This document shows positions 1-9,079 of a stretch of DNA of 64,000 nucleotides, piece after piece (position 1 is the first letter of the stretch; each line of letters begins with the position of its first letter). The notes below the pieces were generated by a model. It did no database searches, was not told the DNA's origin, and saw only the letters and a list, made by a program, of their open reading frames with translations. The stretch lies in assembly GCF_028471905.1 (NCBI RefSeq), contig NZ_CP116902.1, positions 2,994,501 to 3,058,500 on the forward strand, in the 5' to 3' direction. Source of the DNA: Aneurinibacillus uraniidurans. Its GTDB lineage: Bacteria; Bacillota; Bacilli; Aneurinibacillales; Aneurinibacillaceae. A program made the position numbers and the translations under genes.

Positions 1-852
1 TGGATTAATGTTCGCAATCTCGTACACGTAGCGCGACGTGTTCGTCAACTGCTTCAGCTGCTCTGGCGGTACACACTCATACCCAAGCTTTAGCTGCAAG
101 TTTGGAATGATGGAGATTAAATTCGTATTCCCACACCGTTCGCCAAACCCATTGATTGTGCCTTGCACTTGACGTGCCCCTGCCCCAACAGCTGCTAGTG
201 AATTCGCCACCGCCAGTTCCCCATCATTATGACAATGAATCCCTACTGGTGTTGCAAACTCCTTACAGACACGACCAACGATCTCGCTAATCTCATGCGG
301 CAGAGAGCCACCATTCGTATCACACAACGCAAGCCAGTCTGCCCCCGCTTCGGACGCCTGACGCAGCGTTGCCAGCGCATAGTCTGGATTGTGCTTATAG
401 CCATCGAAGAAATGCTCCGCATCATAAATAACTTCCAGTCCATTTTCCTTTAAGAAGCGGACAGAATCATAAATCATACTTAAATTCTCATCAAGCGTCG
501 TACCAAGTGCCTCTGTTACATGAAAATCCCAGCTCTTGCCGAAGATGGCTACTGCCGAAACACCACTTTCCAGAATCATTCGCAGATTATCATCCGCCTC
601 TGCAGTCACACCGAAGCGGCGCGTGCTACCAAATGCGGTAACTTTGGCATGCTTCAATTTAAGCTCTTTAACACGTAGAAAAAACTCCATGTCTTTTGGA
701 TTGCTTCCGGGCCAACCGCCTTCGATATAAGAAACGCCTAGCTGATCGAGCTTACGAGCAATTTTAAGTTTGTCATCGACAGATAGGCTGATCCCCTCTC
801 CTTGCGTCCCATCTCGGAGTGTTGTGTCATACATGTATACGTGCTTGTTCAC
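1..852 (-). CDS. cimA: Citramalate synthase / 2-isopropylmalate synthase-like (5' part, runs off left edge)
   Basis: Condenses acetyl-CoA with an alpha-keto acid: pyruvate for citramalate synthase, feeding isoleucine synthesis. Only the N-terminal 284 codons of the TIM-barrel catalytic domain are present. The start reads [13 protein letters not shown], the LeuA/CimA/HCS signature, followed by [11 protein letters not shown] and the metal-binding HCHND motif near residue 240. The [11 protein letters not shown] run after the signature favours the CimA-type (TIGR00977-like) branch over classical LeuA, which is an inference. The start is GTG at 852 with GGAGG about 10 nt upstream; the nearer ATG upstream is followed by a stop. 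It is divergent from the DUF3109-type gene. Confidence 0.85.
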   Translation of the reverse strand, partial: MNKHVYMYDTTLRDGTQGEGISLSVDDKLKIARKLDQLGVSYIEGGWPGSNPKDMEFFLRVKELKLKHAKVTAFGSTRRFGVTAEADDNLRMILESGVSAVAIFGKSWDFHVTEALGTTLDENLSMIYDSVRFLKENGLEVIYDAEHFFDGYKHNPDYALATLRQASEAGADWLALCDTNGGSLPHEISEIVGRVCKEFATPVGIHCHNDGELAVANSLAAVGAGARQVQGTINGFGERCGNTNLISIIPNLQLKLGYECVPPEQLKQLTNTSRYVYEIANINP

Positions 853-1013
853 CTGAACATATCCTCCCTCATTGCATTCTCTCCAACTTATTTTTAGAGT
901 TTTCGTAATATATTATTTTTTTCTATAAATCATACCATACGATGAACAGGCTGGCTAGCCGAGCGGTTTTTCGCTATGATGAAGGAGACTTTGTACAAAG
1001 AGGGGGCACGGAC

Positions 1014-1763
1014 ATGCGAAGCCGTTATTATGGCACAGCGGAAGCGCTCGGATTTCAGGAAGCTCTCGCTGCCTACCATTATCTCACATCACGAATCGAC
1101 CGGACTATCCTTCGGCATGGCCGCTTTCTCATTGATACGGATGCGTTGCTCGTTCCGGTAAACCTTGACTGCTTCCACTGTCACCTGGTACACGGGCAGA
1201 CATGCTGTGAGCAAGGGCAACCATATTCCATGACAGGTGCGAATCTGTCACAGTTTGAAGCACATGCACTGCCGATTCTAGAGCGGCATGCGCAGGATGA
1301 GCGCATCGAGATTGCACGAAAACATGGTATTTTCGAAGCAACGGCTGCCACGAATCATCATTCGTGTATCCGTAAGTTTGCTGGGGATTGCTTGTATCTT
1401 GTAAAACAAGATGAAAAACATCTCTGTGCGATTCATCGCTATGCGCTGGAGGAAGCGATCGAACCTGCACAACTGAAACCGTTCAGCTGCTCACTCTTCC
1501 CGCTCGAAATTATCGAAATGGACGAAGGCATACTGCTTACAGCGGTCACACCAGATACGATGGACTTCAGTCGCTGGGGTGATTTTTATCATAAGCATTA
1601 CTCATGTGTAAACCCGGCACGACGGCCTAAAGGAACACCTTCGCACTATTTTGCTGCTACGGACTACCGGCCTGCCTGGATATGGGCACGTGATCTGCTT
1701 GTGTCGTACTGGGGAGAAGCGGACGTTGCCAGTATTGAATCCAAACTGCCGCTTCCGGTGTAA
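1014..1763 (+). CDS. Cys-rich DUF3109-type protein (probable metal-binding)
   Basis: A 249-residue soluble protein with conserved-looking Cys clusters: CFHCHLVHGQTCC near the N-terminus, then HHSCIRK, GDCLYL, HLCAIH and LKPFSCSLFPLEI. This pattern matches the uncharacterised DUF3109/YkgJ-like group thought to bind Zn or an Fe-S centre; function is unknown. The start was set at ATG 1014 because AGGGGG lies 7 nt upstream. An in-frame ATG at 942 has no ribosome site. It is followed after 70 nt by the PCP_red-like gene, which seems to have its own -10 (TATAAT at 1792-1797). Confidence 0.75.
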   Translation: MRSRYYGTAEALGFQEALAAYHYLTSRIDRTILRHGRFLIDTDALLVPVNLDCFHCHLVHGQTCCEQGQPYSMTGANLSQFEAHALPILERHAQDERIEIARKHGIFEATAATNHHSCIRKFAGDCLYLVKQDEKHLCAIHRYALEEAIEPAQLKPFSCSLFPLEIIEMDEGILLTAVTPDTMDFSRWGDFYHKHYSCVNPARRPKGTPSHYFAATDYRPAWIWARDLLVSYWGEADVASIESKLPLPV

Positions 1764-1833
1764 TCTGCTTCTTTTTTTTAGATAGTAGGCGTATAATGAA
1801 AGTAACTAGGCAAAGAAAGGGAGTAAGTTATTC

Positions 1834-2088
1834 ATGAAATGGCAGGACGAATCTTCCGCATTGCTGGACGAGCTGCTTAAGCCACTTCCAGTATTCGTAC
1901 GCCCAATGGCGAAGAAATCAATCAAAAGCAAAATCGAACAAGTAGCTCAGGAAAACGGTGCTGAAGAAATCAGTCACGACCACGTGATTCGCGGCTACAT
2001 TTTGGCTGCTCCAGATAAGGACCGTGCCGTAACGGCTCTGGAAGCTCATAATATCGATTTGGCTCCTTATGGAGAACTATTAAAATAG
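1834..2088 (+). CDS. Small PCP_red-domain-like protein
   Basis: An 84-residue protein that looks like a stand-alone version of the short helical domain at the C-terminus of light-independent protochlorophyllide reductase subunit B (PCP_red, PF08369). It has a Pro-Phe-Val-Arg segment, a basic helix, then a Glu-Glu-Ile-(S/T)-x-(D/E)-x-V helix and a C-terminal tail. Single-domain copies occur in non-photosynthetic Bacillales; their role is unknown. The ribosome site is AAAGGGAG upstream of ATG 1834. A strong terminator follows at 2110, so it is probably monocistronic. Confidence 0.6.
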   Translation: MKWQDESSALLDELLKPLPVFVRPMAKKSIKSKIEQVAQENGAEEISHDHVIRGYILAAPDKDRAVTALEAHNIDLAPYGELLK

Positions 2089-2109
2089 GCAACATACATT
2101 AAAGAGAAA

Positions 2110-2157
2110 GAGGATGTCTCAAAGTCGTAACATAGCGACTGAGACAGCCTCTTTTTT
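2110..2157 (+). terminator. Rho-independent terminator after the PCP_red-like gene
   Basis: Long stem with arms GAGGATGTCTCAAAGTCG and CGACTGAGACAGCCTC, followed by TTTTTT. Nearly the same hairpin, inverted, closes thiC at 51526-51577, so it appears to be part of a dispersed repeat unit. Confidence 0.85.
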
Positions 2158-2174
2158 CTTGGTTTATGTTTTCG

Positions 2175-2407
2175 CCAAAATGTGGTGGAGGAACGGGATC
2201 GGGCGGGGCCTCGTCACTTCGGTACGCTTACGAAGAAGTTGGGACTGTCCGCTCCAGGTGCCAGACGAACTCGCCCACAAAAGATGCCCCCGATGTATTC
2301 ACATCGAAGTATTGTGGGCAAAAGCCCGTTCTCCTGTCCCCTTCCGCTAGGAAGTCGCATACAGGCGTTCCGTTGCCCCACCCGATCCCGCTCCTAGCAC
2401 ACTTTGG
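2175..2407. repeat. Dispersed intergenic inverted-repeat element, copy A
   Basis: Fills most of the 444-nt gap between the convergent PCP_red-like and MFS genes. Its ends are imperfect inverted repeats of about 33 nt: the left arm at 2175-2209 contains TGTGGTGGAGGAACGGGATC and the right arm at 2375-2407 contains GATCCCGCTCCTAGCACAC. An inner inverted pair (GCCCACAA and TTGTGGGC) sits near 2272-2320. The left half is closely matched by copies at 8853-8967 and 51410-51505. Short ORFs across it show no protein-like features. From 2408 to 2460 it continues into sequence resembling the flank of copy C. Confidence 0.75.
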
Positions 2408-2532
2408 ATAAAAATCATCAAGAAAGATCAAGAGGCTGAGCTTTGCTATGCAGGCAAAAAATACGGAAGCCGTCTTTCGAGAAGTCAGTGGCGATCAAGC
2501 AAACCCGTTCTGACGCAGCATGTTTTTTATCA

Positions 2533-3732
2533 TTATGCAACAGCTGAATCATCTTTCTTCTCTGTTCGCTTCATTACGTACGCCATATAGACCGCTATGT
2601 AAACAACAAGTAGCAGGATCGAATACCGATACATATGCGCATAATTTACTCGTTCAGCAATTGCCCCAAGAATGAGTCCCCCGCCGCCGATCCCTAAATC
2701 AAAGGCATTGTAAAACGTCGCATTAGCCGCCCCACGTCGAGCCGGAGCTACACGATTGATAACCCACGCCTGTAGAGAAGGCTGAATCGCACCAAATCCA
2801 GCTCCATAAAAGATGGCCGCTATAATCAGAAGTAGTGTGGATGTCGCAGATGATAATAGAAATAAACCAAGTATGCTACACACAGCACCCGGAAGCAGTA
2901 CCCAATAATGCCCCTTTTTATCAAAAATTTTGCCTGAAATCGGACGAATAACAAATATGCTTGCCGCATTAACGAGAAAGAACCAGCCGACGTTCGCAAT
3001 TCCTGCCTCTTTTCCGAACAACGTAATAAAACTTACAATTCCTCCATATGTCACACCAAGCAACAGAGCAAGAAAAGAAGGAAATAACGCTTGCCGTTCT
3101 ACTAACCGAGCTAATAATGAAGTAAATGATTGTTTGACTATACCTCGTTCTGGATAAGGAATGGAGATGAACGGCGTCAAACCGAACGAAAGGAGCGTAC
3201 TTACGAATGTACAAATAAACAAGCTATTGAATCCATAGTCTCTCATAAGCCAAATCCCAATGAACGGACCGAGAGCCATCGCCAGGGTAGAACCGAGTCC
3301 AAAATAGCCCATCCCTTCCCCTCTACGTGCAGCTGGAATGATATCAGACGCAACCGCTCCATACGTTGTCGTCGAAATTCCCCATCCTACTCCATGCACG
3401 AAACGTAACACTAATACAGCAAAGACAGTCGTAGCTACATAATAGCCACCCATCGCAAGTAGCGTCATAATACCTGCTCCAGCAAACATGACATGTCGGT
3501 TCATTGTTTCCAGCGCAACACCCGTAAAAAATCGAATGATGATCGCCGACAGTGTTAAAAGCGCAATAACAAGGCCGACCTCAGTTCCATTCCCTCCATG
3601 CTCTGATACAAATACAGGCAGTGTAGGCAAAAGCATCTGGAACCCCATAAATAAAAAGAAATTAGAAAGCGATAGAAGAATAAAATTTTTGGTCCATAAT
3701 GGTTCTTTTTTTGCAGGAATATTTGTCGCCAT
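2533..3732 (-). CDS. MFS transporter (YwoG-like)
   Basis: A 399-residue, 12-TM-type major facilitator. The N-half has QMLLPTLPVFVSEHGG in the TM1-loop and motif A-like residues before TM3; the protein ends in a charged tail (KRTEKKDDSAVA). Length and pattern fit drug/metabolite exporters of the YwoG kind; the substrate is not evident. The start was taken as ATG 3732 with GGGGGTGAT upstream; an immediately upstream GTG is also possible. It lies 76 nt downstream of another MFS gene on the same strand, so the two may be co-transcribed, yet they are not close sequence duplicates. Confidence 0.8.
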   Translation of the reverse strand: MATNIPAKKEPLWTKNFILLSLSNFFLFMGFQMLLPTLPVFVSEHGGNGTEVGLVIALLTLSAIIIRFFTGVALETMNRHVMFAGAGIMTLLAMGGYYVATTVFAVLVLRFVHGVGWGISTTTYGAVASDIIPAARRGEGMGYFGLGSTLAMALGPFIGIWLMRDYGFNSLFICTFVSTLLSFGLTPFISIPYPERGIVKQSFTSLLARLVERQALFPSFLALLLGVTYGGIVSFITLFGKEAGIANVGWFFLVNAASIFVIRPISGKIFDKKGHYWVLLPGAVCSILGLFLLSSATSTLLLIIAAIFYGAGFGAIQPSLQAWVINRVAPARRGAANATFYNAFDLGIGGGGLILGAIAERVNYAHMYRYSILLLVVYIAVYMAYVMKRTEKKDDSAVA

Positions 3733-3808
3733 CACATCACCCCCGCTTATACTTTTCCATTATTATACTACATCTATTTCCCATATATAGTTATCACATC
3801 AAACGTAA

Positions 3809-5017
3809 TCATACAGAGAACACATCAACCTCTTTTTTCCTGTGCAGCTTTCCTCTTACCCAGAAAGCATTTATCAAAAATAAGACAGCAGCAAGCAAAA
3901 ACAGCCCATGCAGGCCAATCCAACTACTTAACGGGCCACCAATTACAGGTCCTAAGAGATTGCCTAGGTTCATCGCACTCGTGCTGTATGCAAATGTCCG
4001 ACTCTCCATGCCCTTCGGCGCGTACTGGCGAATTAAATTATGCACAGAAGGTACAAGCCCGCCCAGACATATTCCAAGTAAGAAGCGAAGAATAACCAAG
4101 AGCCAGACTGAATGTACGAACGCCTGTGGGATTAGCAAAACAGCCGTTCCAAGCAAGCAAATGAGCAATACATTGTGTGAGCCGACCTTATCTCCCCATT
4201 TCCCGAGCAAAGGCGCCACCAACACAGTAGAAATTCCGGCCGCAGACACCGTCAGCCCGATCACAAACGATAACAAATTCCGCCCTTGCCACAGCTCCTG
4301 TACATAGGAAGACAAAAACGGATTCGTGCTCATCATCGCATACTGAATTAAAAATCCGACTAAAAACAGCGCAAGCAGCGGCTCTGTATGCAAAATGCGG
4401 CGAAATCCACCTTCCTCACCTTCTACTACCTCCTTCGGCTGTGGACGATTCACTTCTTTTACAAACAAAACAACAAAGATCGATGCAGTAAGCAGCATAC
4501 TACCTGTCACCAAAAATACATGACGAAACCCTACCCACTCTGCCAACAGTCCACCTAACAGCGGTCCAAGAATCGTACCCGCAACCGCCCCTGACTGTAG
4601 AAAGCCAAGCGCATACCCGGTATGCTCCTTTGGGGTGTTGGTTGAGACAAGCGCAACTGCGGCCGGAATAAAACCCGAAATTATCCCATTCAGAAGCCTA
4701 AGTCCAAGCAGCTGTTCCGGCGATGTCACCATTCCCATAAGAACAGTGACAGTCGCCATGCCGATACCCGAACGAATGAGCATCACTTTACGTCCGGTAC
4801 GATCCGCTAATCGCCCCCATACCGGAGCCATCAAAAATGCGGTTAAGAAATTGGCACCAAAAATCCAGCCTGTCCAGCGATGTACCGCATCCATATCGGT
4901 CATTCCCATATCATGCTGAAGATACATCGGCAAAAACGGTATAATCAAACTCATAGCCGCCGTTACAATAAACTGCGCAGCCCACAAAATATACATGTTA
5001 CGCTTCCAGATTGGCAT
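3809..5017 (-). CDS. MFS multidrug-type efflux transporter
   Basis: A 402-residue 12-TM major facilitator. The TM2-TM3 loop has GRLADRTGRKVML, the classic motif A (GxLaDrxGrkxxl), and a second copy GKWGDKVGSHNVLL lies in the C-half. The overall form is that of MdtG/YttB-like drug exporters; the substrate is unknown. The start was placed at ATG 5017 with AAGGAG 9 nt upstream, removing a 16-residue Cys-rich N-extension that reads through the leader. It is the first gene of a possible two-MFS unit. Confidence 0.85.
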   Translation of the reverse strand: MPIWKRNMYILWAAQFIVTAAMSLIIPFLPMYLQHDMGMTDMDAVHRWTGWIFGANFLTAFLMAPVWGRLADRTGRKVMLIRSGIGMATVTVLMGMVTSPEQLLGLRLLNGIISGFIPAAVALVSTNTPKEHTGYALGFLQSGAVAGTILGPLLGGLLAEWVGFRHVFLVTGSMLLTASIFVVLFVKEVNRPQPKEVVEGEEGGFRRILHTEPLLALFLVGFLIQYAMMSTNPFLSSYVQELWQGRNLLSFVIGLTVSAAGISTVLVAPLLGKWGDKVGSHNVLLICLLGTAVLLIPQAFVHSVWLLVILRFLLGICLGGLVPSVHNLIRQYAPKGMESRTFAYSTSAMNLGNLLGPVIGGPLSSWIGLHGLFLLAAVLFLINAFWVRGKLHRKKEVDVFSV

Positions 5018-5255
5018 TGTATCTTTCTCCTTCCGCTGAAAACAACAAAATCCCCGGCATAACACGCACGAGGAACGTATCGTATAATCAATTAAGTAAC
5101 TTTTTCATTATACCCCTGTTGTTTTCTAAACAGAATAGACTTTTTTGAAGGTAGGTCCTATTTCATTCTCGGTCGCGTTTCAGCAAAGAATGCGCTACTA
5201 TGTACTAGAGAAACGATATGACACAACGATCCTAACTATAAGGAGTGCCCTTCCT

Positions 5256-5615
5256 ATGACAGAACAAGACATTCACCGCTTACTTGATCAGGCGCGACAC
5301 GCTATTTTTCTCGGAGAAGAACTGCCAGCCGAAGCCTCTGCTCTCACACAGGAGGACTATTTGGCTCAGTATGAGGCACGCACAGAGCGTAACCCGCTCC
5401 ATGAAAAAGAACTTCTCAGACAAGCGATCGCCCCACTGCTTGCTACATACCAGCACGTATGGAAGATGAATAACGCAGCTGCGGCTCTTATGACCGGAGA
5501 CTCGCTTCCGGAGCCGGAAGACGAAGAAGAATGGCTGCTGGAAATATACGATGAGATCATGAATACAGATACCGAAGAGGAATGGGAAAAGCTCACCCAG
5601 CGCTTTATGCCTTGA
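5256..5615 (+). CDS. Hypothetical acidic protein
   Basis: A 119-residue soluble acidic protein with no family I recognise. The C-terminal third is rich in Glu/Asp (EPEDEEEWLLEIYDEIMN) and looks helical. The start is ATG 5256 with AAGGAG 10 nt upstream; an in-frame ATG-like extension back to 5145 has no ribosome site. It is convergent with the radical SAM gene, sharing the hairpin at 5621-5667. It could be a small regulator or adaptor, but nothing shows that directly. Confidence 0.6.
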   Translation: MTEQDIHRLLDQARHAIFLGEELPAEASALTQEDYLAQYEARTERNPLHEKELLRQAIAPLLATYQHVWKMNNAAAALMTGDSLPEPEDEEEWLLEIYDEIMNTDTEEEWEKLTQRFMP

Positions 5616-5620
5616 TTTGC

Positions 5621-5667
5621 AAAAAAACAGCCATTTTTTCCGATGTATAATCAGAAAAAATGGCTGC
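5621..5667 (-). terminator. Terminator between convergent genes
   Basis: Perfect stem CAGCCATTTTTTC / GAAAAAATGGCTG with a run of seven T on the minus strand. It ends the ytqA-like gene and may also stop the plus-strand gene. Confidence 0.8.
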
Positions 5668-5669
5668 GC

Positions 5670-6626
5670 TTATGATTGGCTGTATTTCTTGCCCTGCCAT
5701 GATTCACGGCGTACAAGTTCACGATCAATCGCTGTGAGGATCTCCCACTTATTCCGACTCCACATCGGACCAATTAACAAATCTGGTGGGCCATCACCCG
5801 TCAGTCGGTGAATAATCATCTCCGGTGGAAGCATCTCCAACGTATCTACAATCAAGCGCACGTATTGATCCTGCTCCAAAAATTCAAGCAAGCCTGCTTC
5901 ATATTGCTTCACCATCGGAGTTTTCCGCAACAGATGGAGCAGATGCAATTTAACCCCCTGCACATCCATATGAGCCACAGCACGTGCTGTTTCAAGCATC
6001 ATCTCTTCCGTCTCACCTGGAAGACCGTAAATAATGTGGGAGCAGACACGAATATTATGCTTGCGCAGCTTTTCTACCGCTTCATAATAGCACGCTGTAT
6101 CATGCGCACGATTAATCAATTCTGATGTTGATTCATGAATCGTCTGTAAGCCAAGCTCCACCCATAAATACGTTTTTTCGTTCAATTCTGCCAACAGCTC
6201 AACTACATCATCAGGCAAACAGTCCGGACGAGTCGCAATCGATAGTCCGACTACATCCTCTTGTTCGAGAATCGTCTCATAGCATTCTCTAAGCACCTCA
6301 ACTGGCGCATACGTGTTGCTGTACGCCTGGAAATACCCAATGTATTTCGCATCCGGCCATTTGCGGTGCTGGCGATTCCTAACTTCATTGAATTGTGTCA
6401 CCAGGTCATCACGCCGCCAGCCGGCGAAGTCACCTGAGCCGCGTGCGCTACAGAACGTGCAGCCGCCGGTCGCAATGGACCCGTCGCGGTTTGGGCAGGT
6501 AAACCCTGCATCCAGCATCACTTTAAATACCTTCGTGCCAAATGTCTTGCGTAAATAACTGTTTAATGTATGATATCGTTTATCGCCCCAGAGAAGCGGA
6601 GCGGTTGTGTCTTGCATGCTGTTCAT
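5670..6626 (-). CDS. ytqA: TIGR01212-family radical SAM protein (YtqA/YhcC type)
   Basis: A 318-residue radical SAM enzyme. The Cys motif is CPNRDG...GGCTFC near residues 40-55, with the long first spacing typical of the YtqA/YhcC group, followed by TRPDCLPDD and HIIYGLPGET, which match the SAM-binding barrel strands of this family. The reaction is not established with certainty; relatives are linked to tRNA or small-molecule modification. The start was chosen at ATG 6626 with GGAGGAG upstream, not the longer frame that overlaps ytwI. It follows ytwI by 38 nt, probably in the same unit. Confidence 0.85.
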   Translation of the reverse strand: MNSMQDTTAPLLWGDKRYHTLNSYLRKTFGTKVFKVMLDAGFTCPNRDGSIATGGCTFCSARGSGDFAGWRRDDLVTQFNEVRNRQHRKWPDAKYIGYFQAYSNTYAPVEVLRECYETILEQEDVVGLSIATRPDCLPDDVVELLAELNEKTYLWVELGLQTIHESTSELINRAHDTACYYEAVEKLRKHNIRVCSHIIYGLPGETEEMMLETARAVAHMDVQGVKLHLLHLLRKTPMVKQYEAGLLEFLEQDQYVRLIVDTLEMLPPEMIIHRLTGDGPPDLLIGPMWSRNKWEILTAIDRELVRRESWQGKKYSQS

Positions 6627-6664
6627 TAGGTATTCTCCTCCTCCATTCAGTATAGCAGGATCGA

Positions 6665-7108
6665 CTACTTCATCCAATCGGCAAACAACGCCAGAATGCC
6701 TGCCGCAATAAGCGGTCCAACTGGAACCCCACGAAACAATGCCACTCCGACAATCGTACCGGCTAGAAGTCCTGTCACAATGTGCGGTTCAGACGTTAAC
6801 AGCCCGGTTCCACGCCCACCAAGATAAGCGACAAAAATCCCTACTGCTACAGCAAAAATTCCGATCATACTCTGACTTGTAAGCCAAAGATCCGCCAGTG
6901 TAATTTTGCCAAGTGCAATCGGTGCCAATACTCCTATCGTCAATACTGTAATCCCGATCTTTAAGCCATATTGATTCGTCCAGGTTAGTAGAGAACCAGA
7001 CGGTACAACTTTTACGATCATCAGCACGACAGCTGCGACCCATACCGTAGCATTCTTTGATAAAAAACCAAGTAACGCTACGGCACCCAAAATGATGTAT
7101 GCATCCAT
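6665..7108 (-). CDS. ytwI: UPF0756/DUF441 membrane protein YtwI
   Basis: A 147-residue integral membrane protein with about four to five hydrophobic segments and very few charges. The conserved-looking pattern includes LGFLSKNATVWVA near the N-terminus, VLTIGVLAPIALGKI in the middle and FRGVPVGPLIAAGI near the end, as expected for the DUF441 family (YtwI). Function is unknown. AGGGAGGTGGGGGA precedes ATG 7108. It probably leads the unit containing the radical SAM gene. Confidence 0.85.
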   Translation of the reverse strand: MDAYIILGAVALLGFLSKNATVWVAAVVLMIVKVVPSGSLLTWTNQYGLKIGITVLTIGVLAPIALGKITLADLWLTSQSMIGIFAVAVGIFVAYLGGRGTGLLTSEPHIVTGLLAGTIVGVALFRGVPVGPLIAAGILALFADWMK

Positions 7109-7155
7109 TCCCCCACCTCCCTTCTCTTCGATTATAGATGAATATACAGGAAGTC

Positions 7156-7189
7156 AAAAAGGACAGAAGCCGAATGGCCCTGTCCTTTT
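7156..7189 (-). terminator. Terminator of cshA
   Basis: Stem AAAAGGACAG / CTGTCCTTTT directly after the cshA stop on the minus strand, followed by T residues. It also faces the ytwI promoter region. Confidence 0.75.
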
Positions 7190-7194
7190 GCCTT

Positions 7195-8715
7195 CTATCG
7201 ATCCTGCTTCGGCTTGCCACCTGAGCGCGGACGACGGTCACGGTCACCACCGCGATTGCGGTCACCACTGCCACCGCCACGATTACGATCGCCGCTGCGT
7301 CCACCACGATCACCGCCACGATAATCACCACGTCCACGATTGCCACCGCCGTTACCAAACGGCTTGCTGTCGCGGCGCTTGATTTTTTTCGAACGAACCG
7401 GTGCTTCAGCTGTCAGTTGAATCTCTACATCATTGTTTGTACTCTTTGTCAGCATTTTCAGCGCGGCTGCTACGAGATCAATGGAATTGTACGTATGTAG
7501 TACTTCTTCCGCCATGCCCTGGTAATCATTCAGCCCGCCTTCTTCCATTACCTCTACCAGACGGTCCAATGCAACACGCTGCTTGCCTTCCATCGCTTCT
7601 ACCATGCTCGGAATCGGACGACGATCCATCTGACGCTTCGTAACTTTCTCGATAATCTTACGGTGATCAGACTCACGCGGCGTTACGAATGTTACAGCAG
7701 AACCTGTTTTACCCGCACGTCCAGTACGACCGATACGGTGTACATAACTTTCCGGATCCTGCGGAATATCGAAGTTGTATACGTGCGTTACGCCACTTAC
7801 ATCGAGGCCGCGTGCCGCTACGTCTGTTGCGACAAGTACTTCAAGCTGACCTTCCCGGAATTTACGCATTGCTACGTCACGCTGGCGCTGGCTTAAGTCA
7901 CCGTGAATGCCTTCTGCCATATAGCCGCGCTTGTTAAGTGCATCATTCAATTCATCAACCCGACGCTTCGTGCGGCCAAATACGATCGCAAGCTCCGGTG
8001 AATCAATGTCGAGCAAACGACACAGCACGTCAAACTTCTGACGTTCCTGTAGTTCCATATAATACTGAGAAATGTTCGGTACTGTTACTTCTTTTGCCTT
8101 AATCGCTACGTGCTCTGGGTTACGCAGGAATTTCTCTGTCAGGCGTTTAATCTGCGGTGGCATCGTCGCTGAGAAGAACAGGCCTTGGCGCTCTTCTGGA
8201 ATCTCTGTGAGGATCGATTCAATATCCTCAACAAAGCCCATGTCGAGCATTTCATCCGCCTCATCAAGTACAACCGTTGCTACGTTTTGCAGACGAATCG
8301 TCTTCCGACGGATATGGTCAAGTAGACGACCTGGTGTCCCAATAATAATATGAGGGCGGTTTTTCAATGCCCGAATCTGGCGGCTGATCTCTTGTCCACC
8401 GTATACCGGCAATACGCGAACGCCCGAACGAGAACCAAGCTTGCCGATTTCTTCTGCAACCTGAATCGCCAACTCGCGAGTCGGTGCCATAATCAATGCC
8501 TGAATAACCGGATTCGTCGGATCTACTCGTTCAATTACCGGAATTCCGAAGGCTGCTGTTTTACCTGTACCGGTCTGTGCTTGTCCAATAATGTCAGATC
8601 CTTGCAGTGCAAGCGGGATCGTTTTTTCCTGGATTGGTGTTGCTTCTTCAAATCCCATCTCGCTAATAGCGCGTGTCATCTGGGGGCTTAAACCTAATTC
8701 ATTAAATGTTGCCAA
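7195..8715 (-). CDS. cshA: DEAD-box ATP-dependent RNA helicase CshA
   Basis: A 506-residue RNA helicase that works in RNA decay and ribosome assembly, notably in the cold. Motifs in order: Q-motif region (FEEATPIQ), Walker A AQTGTGKT near residue 45, PTREL, TPGRL, DEAD box [10 protein letters not shown] near 150, SAT (FFSATMP), and [13 protein letters not shown] near 320. The C-terminal ~60 residues are a basic Arg-Gly-Asp-Asn tail (repeated GGDRNRGG-like units) expected to bind RNA. The start is TTG at 8715 with AAAGGAG 9 nt upstream; no nearer ATG exists. It is monocistronic and divergent from typA across repeat copy B. Confidence 0.93.
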   Translation of the reverse strand: MATFNELGLSPQMTRAISEMGFEEATPIQEKTIPLALQGSDIIGQAQTGTGKTAAFGIPVIERVDPTNPVIQALIMAPTRELAIQVAEEIGKLGSRSGVRVLPVYGGQEISRQIRALKNRPHIIIGTPGRLLDHIRRKTIRLQNVATVVLDEADEMLDMGFVEDIESILTEIPEERQGLFFSATMPPQIKRLTEKFLRNPEHVAIKAKEVTVPNISQYYMELQERQKFDVLCRLLDIDSPELAIVFGRTKRRVDELNDALNKRGYMAEGIHGDLSQRQRDVAMRKFREGQLEVLVATDVAARGLDVSGVTHVYNFDIPQDPESYVHRIGRTGRAGKTGSAVTFVTPRESDHRKIIEKVTKRQMDRRPIPSMVEAMEGKQRVALDRLVEVMEEGGLNDYQGMAEEVLHTYNSIDLVAAALKMLTKSTNNDVEIQLTAEAPVRSKKIKRRDSKPFGNGGGNRGRGDYRGGDRGGRSGDRNRGGGSGDRNRGGDRDRRPRSGGKPKQDR

Positions 8716-8852
8716 TCGTATTATCTCCTTTATATTTCAATGGAATATTTTCGTACCGTTTATTTTTCGGACATTCTTACAGTATACTCTTTTTCTACAT
8801 AAATATATAGCCTAAAATTTAATAACTTATACAAACTTACCCGTATAGAATA

Positions 8853-8967
8853 CGTGTGGGCGAGTTCGTCTGGCACCTAGAGCAGACAGCCCCTTCTCTT
8901 AGCCAGCGTACCGAAGTGACGAGACCCTGTCCGATCCCGCTCCTCCACCACACATTTGAGAAAACCA
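8853..8967. repeat. Dispersed intergenic repeat, copy B (half element)
   Basis: Read on the minus strand, it matches the left half of copy A almost base for base for about 100 nt, including GTGGTGGAGGAGCGGGATCGG, CTCGTCACTTCGGTACGCT and GGTGCCAGACGAACTCGCCC. It lacks the right inverted arm. Together with the hairpin 8966-8992 (CAACCCCT / AGGGGTTG) it occupies the cshA-typA divergent region, a 364-nt gap that otherwise holds only leader sequence. Confidence 0.75.
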
Positions 8968-9079
8968 ACCCCTTTTTCATTCAGAGGGGTTGCGGCGAGG
9001 TAGTCGAAAGAAGTATGATGAAAGGGTTGTAACCCCGGAACTAAACGCGGGGGATTTGGAAAGGAGCTTTCACAAGCAT

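Noticed and set aside
2114-2431. Several overlapping ORFs of 67-81 codons in three plus frames and one minus frame
   Set aside because: They lie within the inverted-repeat element; translations are shadow-like, without ribosome sites, and the DNA repeat explains the sequence.
2533-5017. Recent tandem duplication of MFS genes
   Set aside because: The two proteins share only general MFS features; motifs and loop sequences differ throughout.
6789-7358. 189-codon minus-strand ORF rich in Val/Ala/Ile
   Set aside because: It is another frame of the Arg-Gly-rich cshA tail and ytwI; composition comes from the GGN/CGN repeats and it crosses the cshA terminator.
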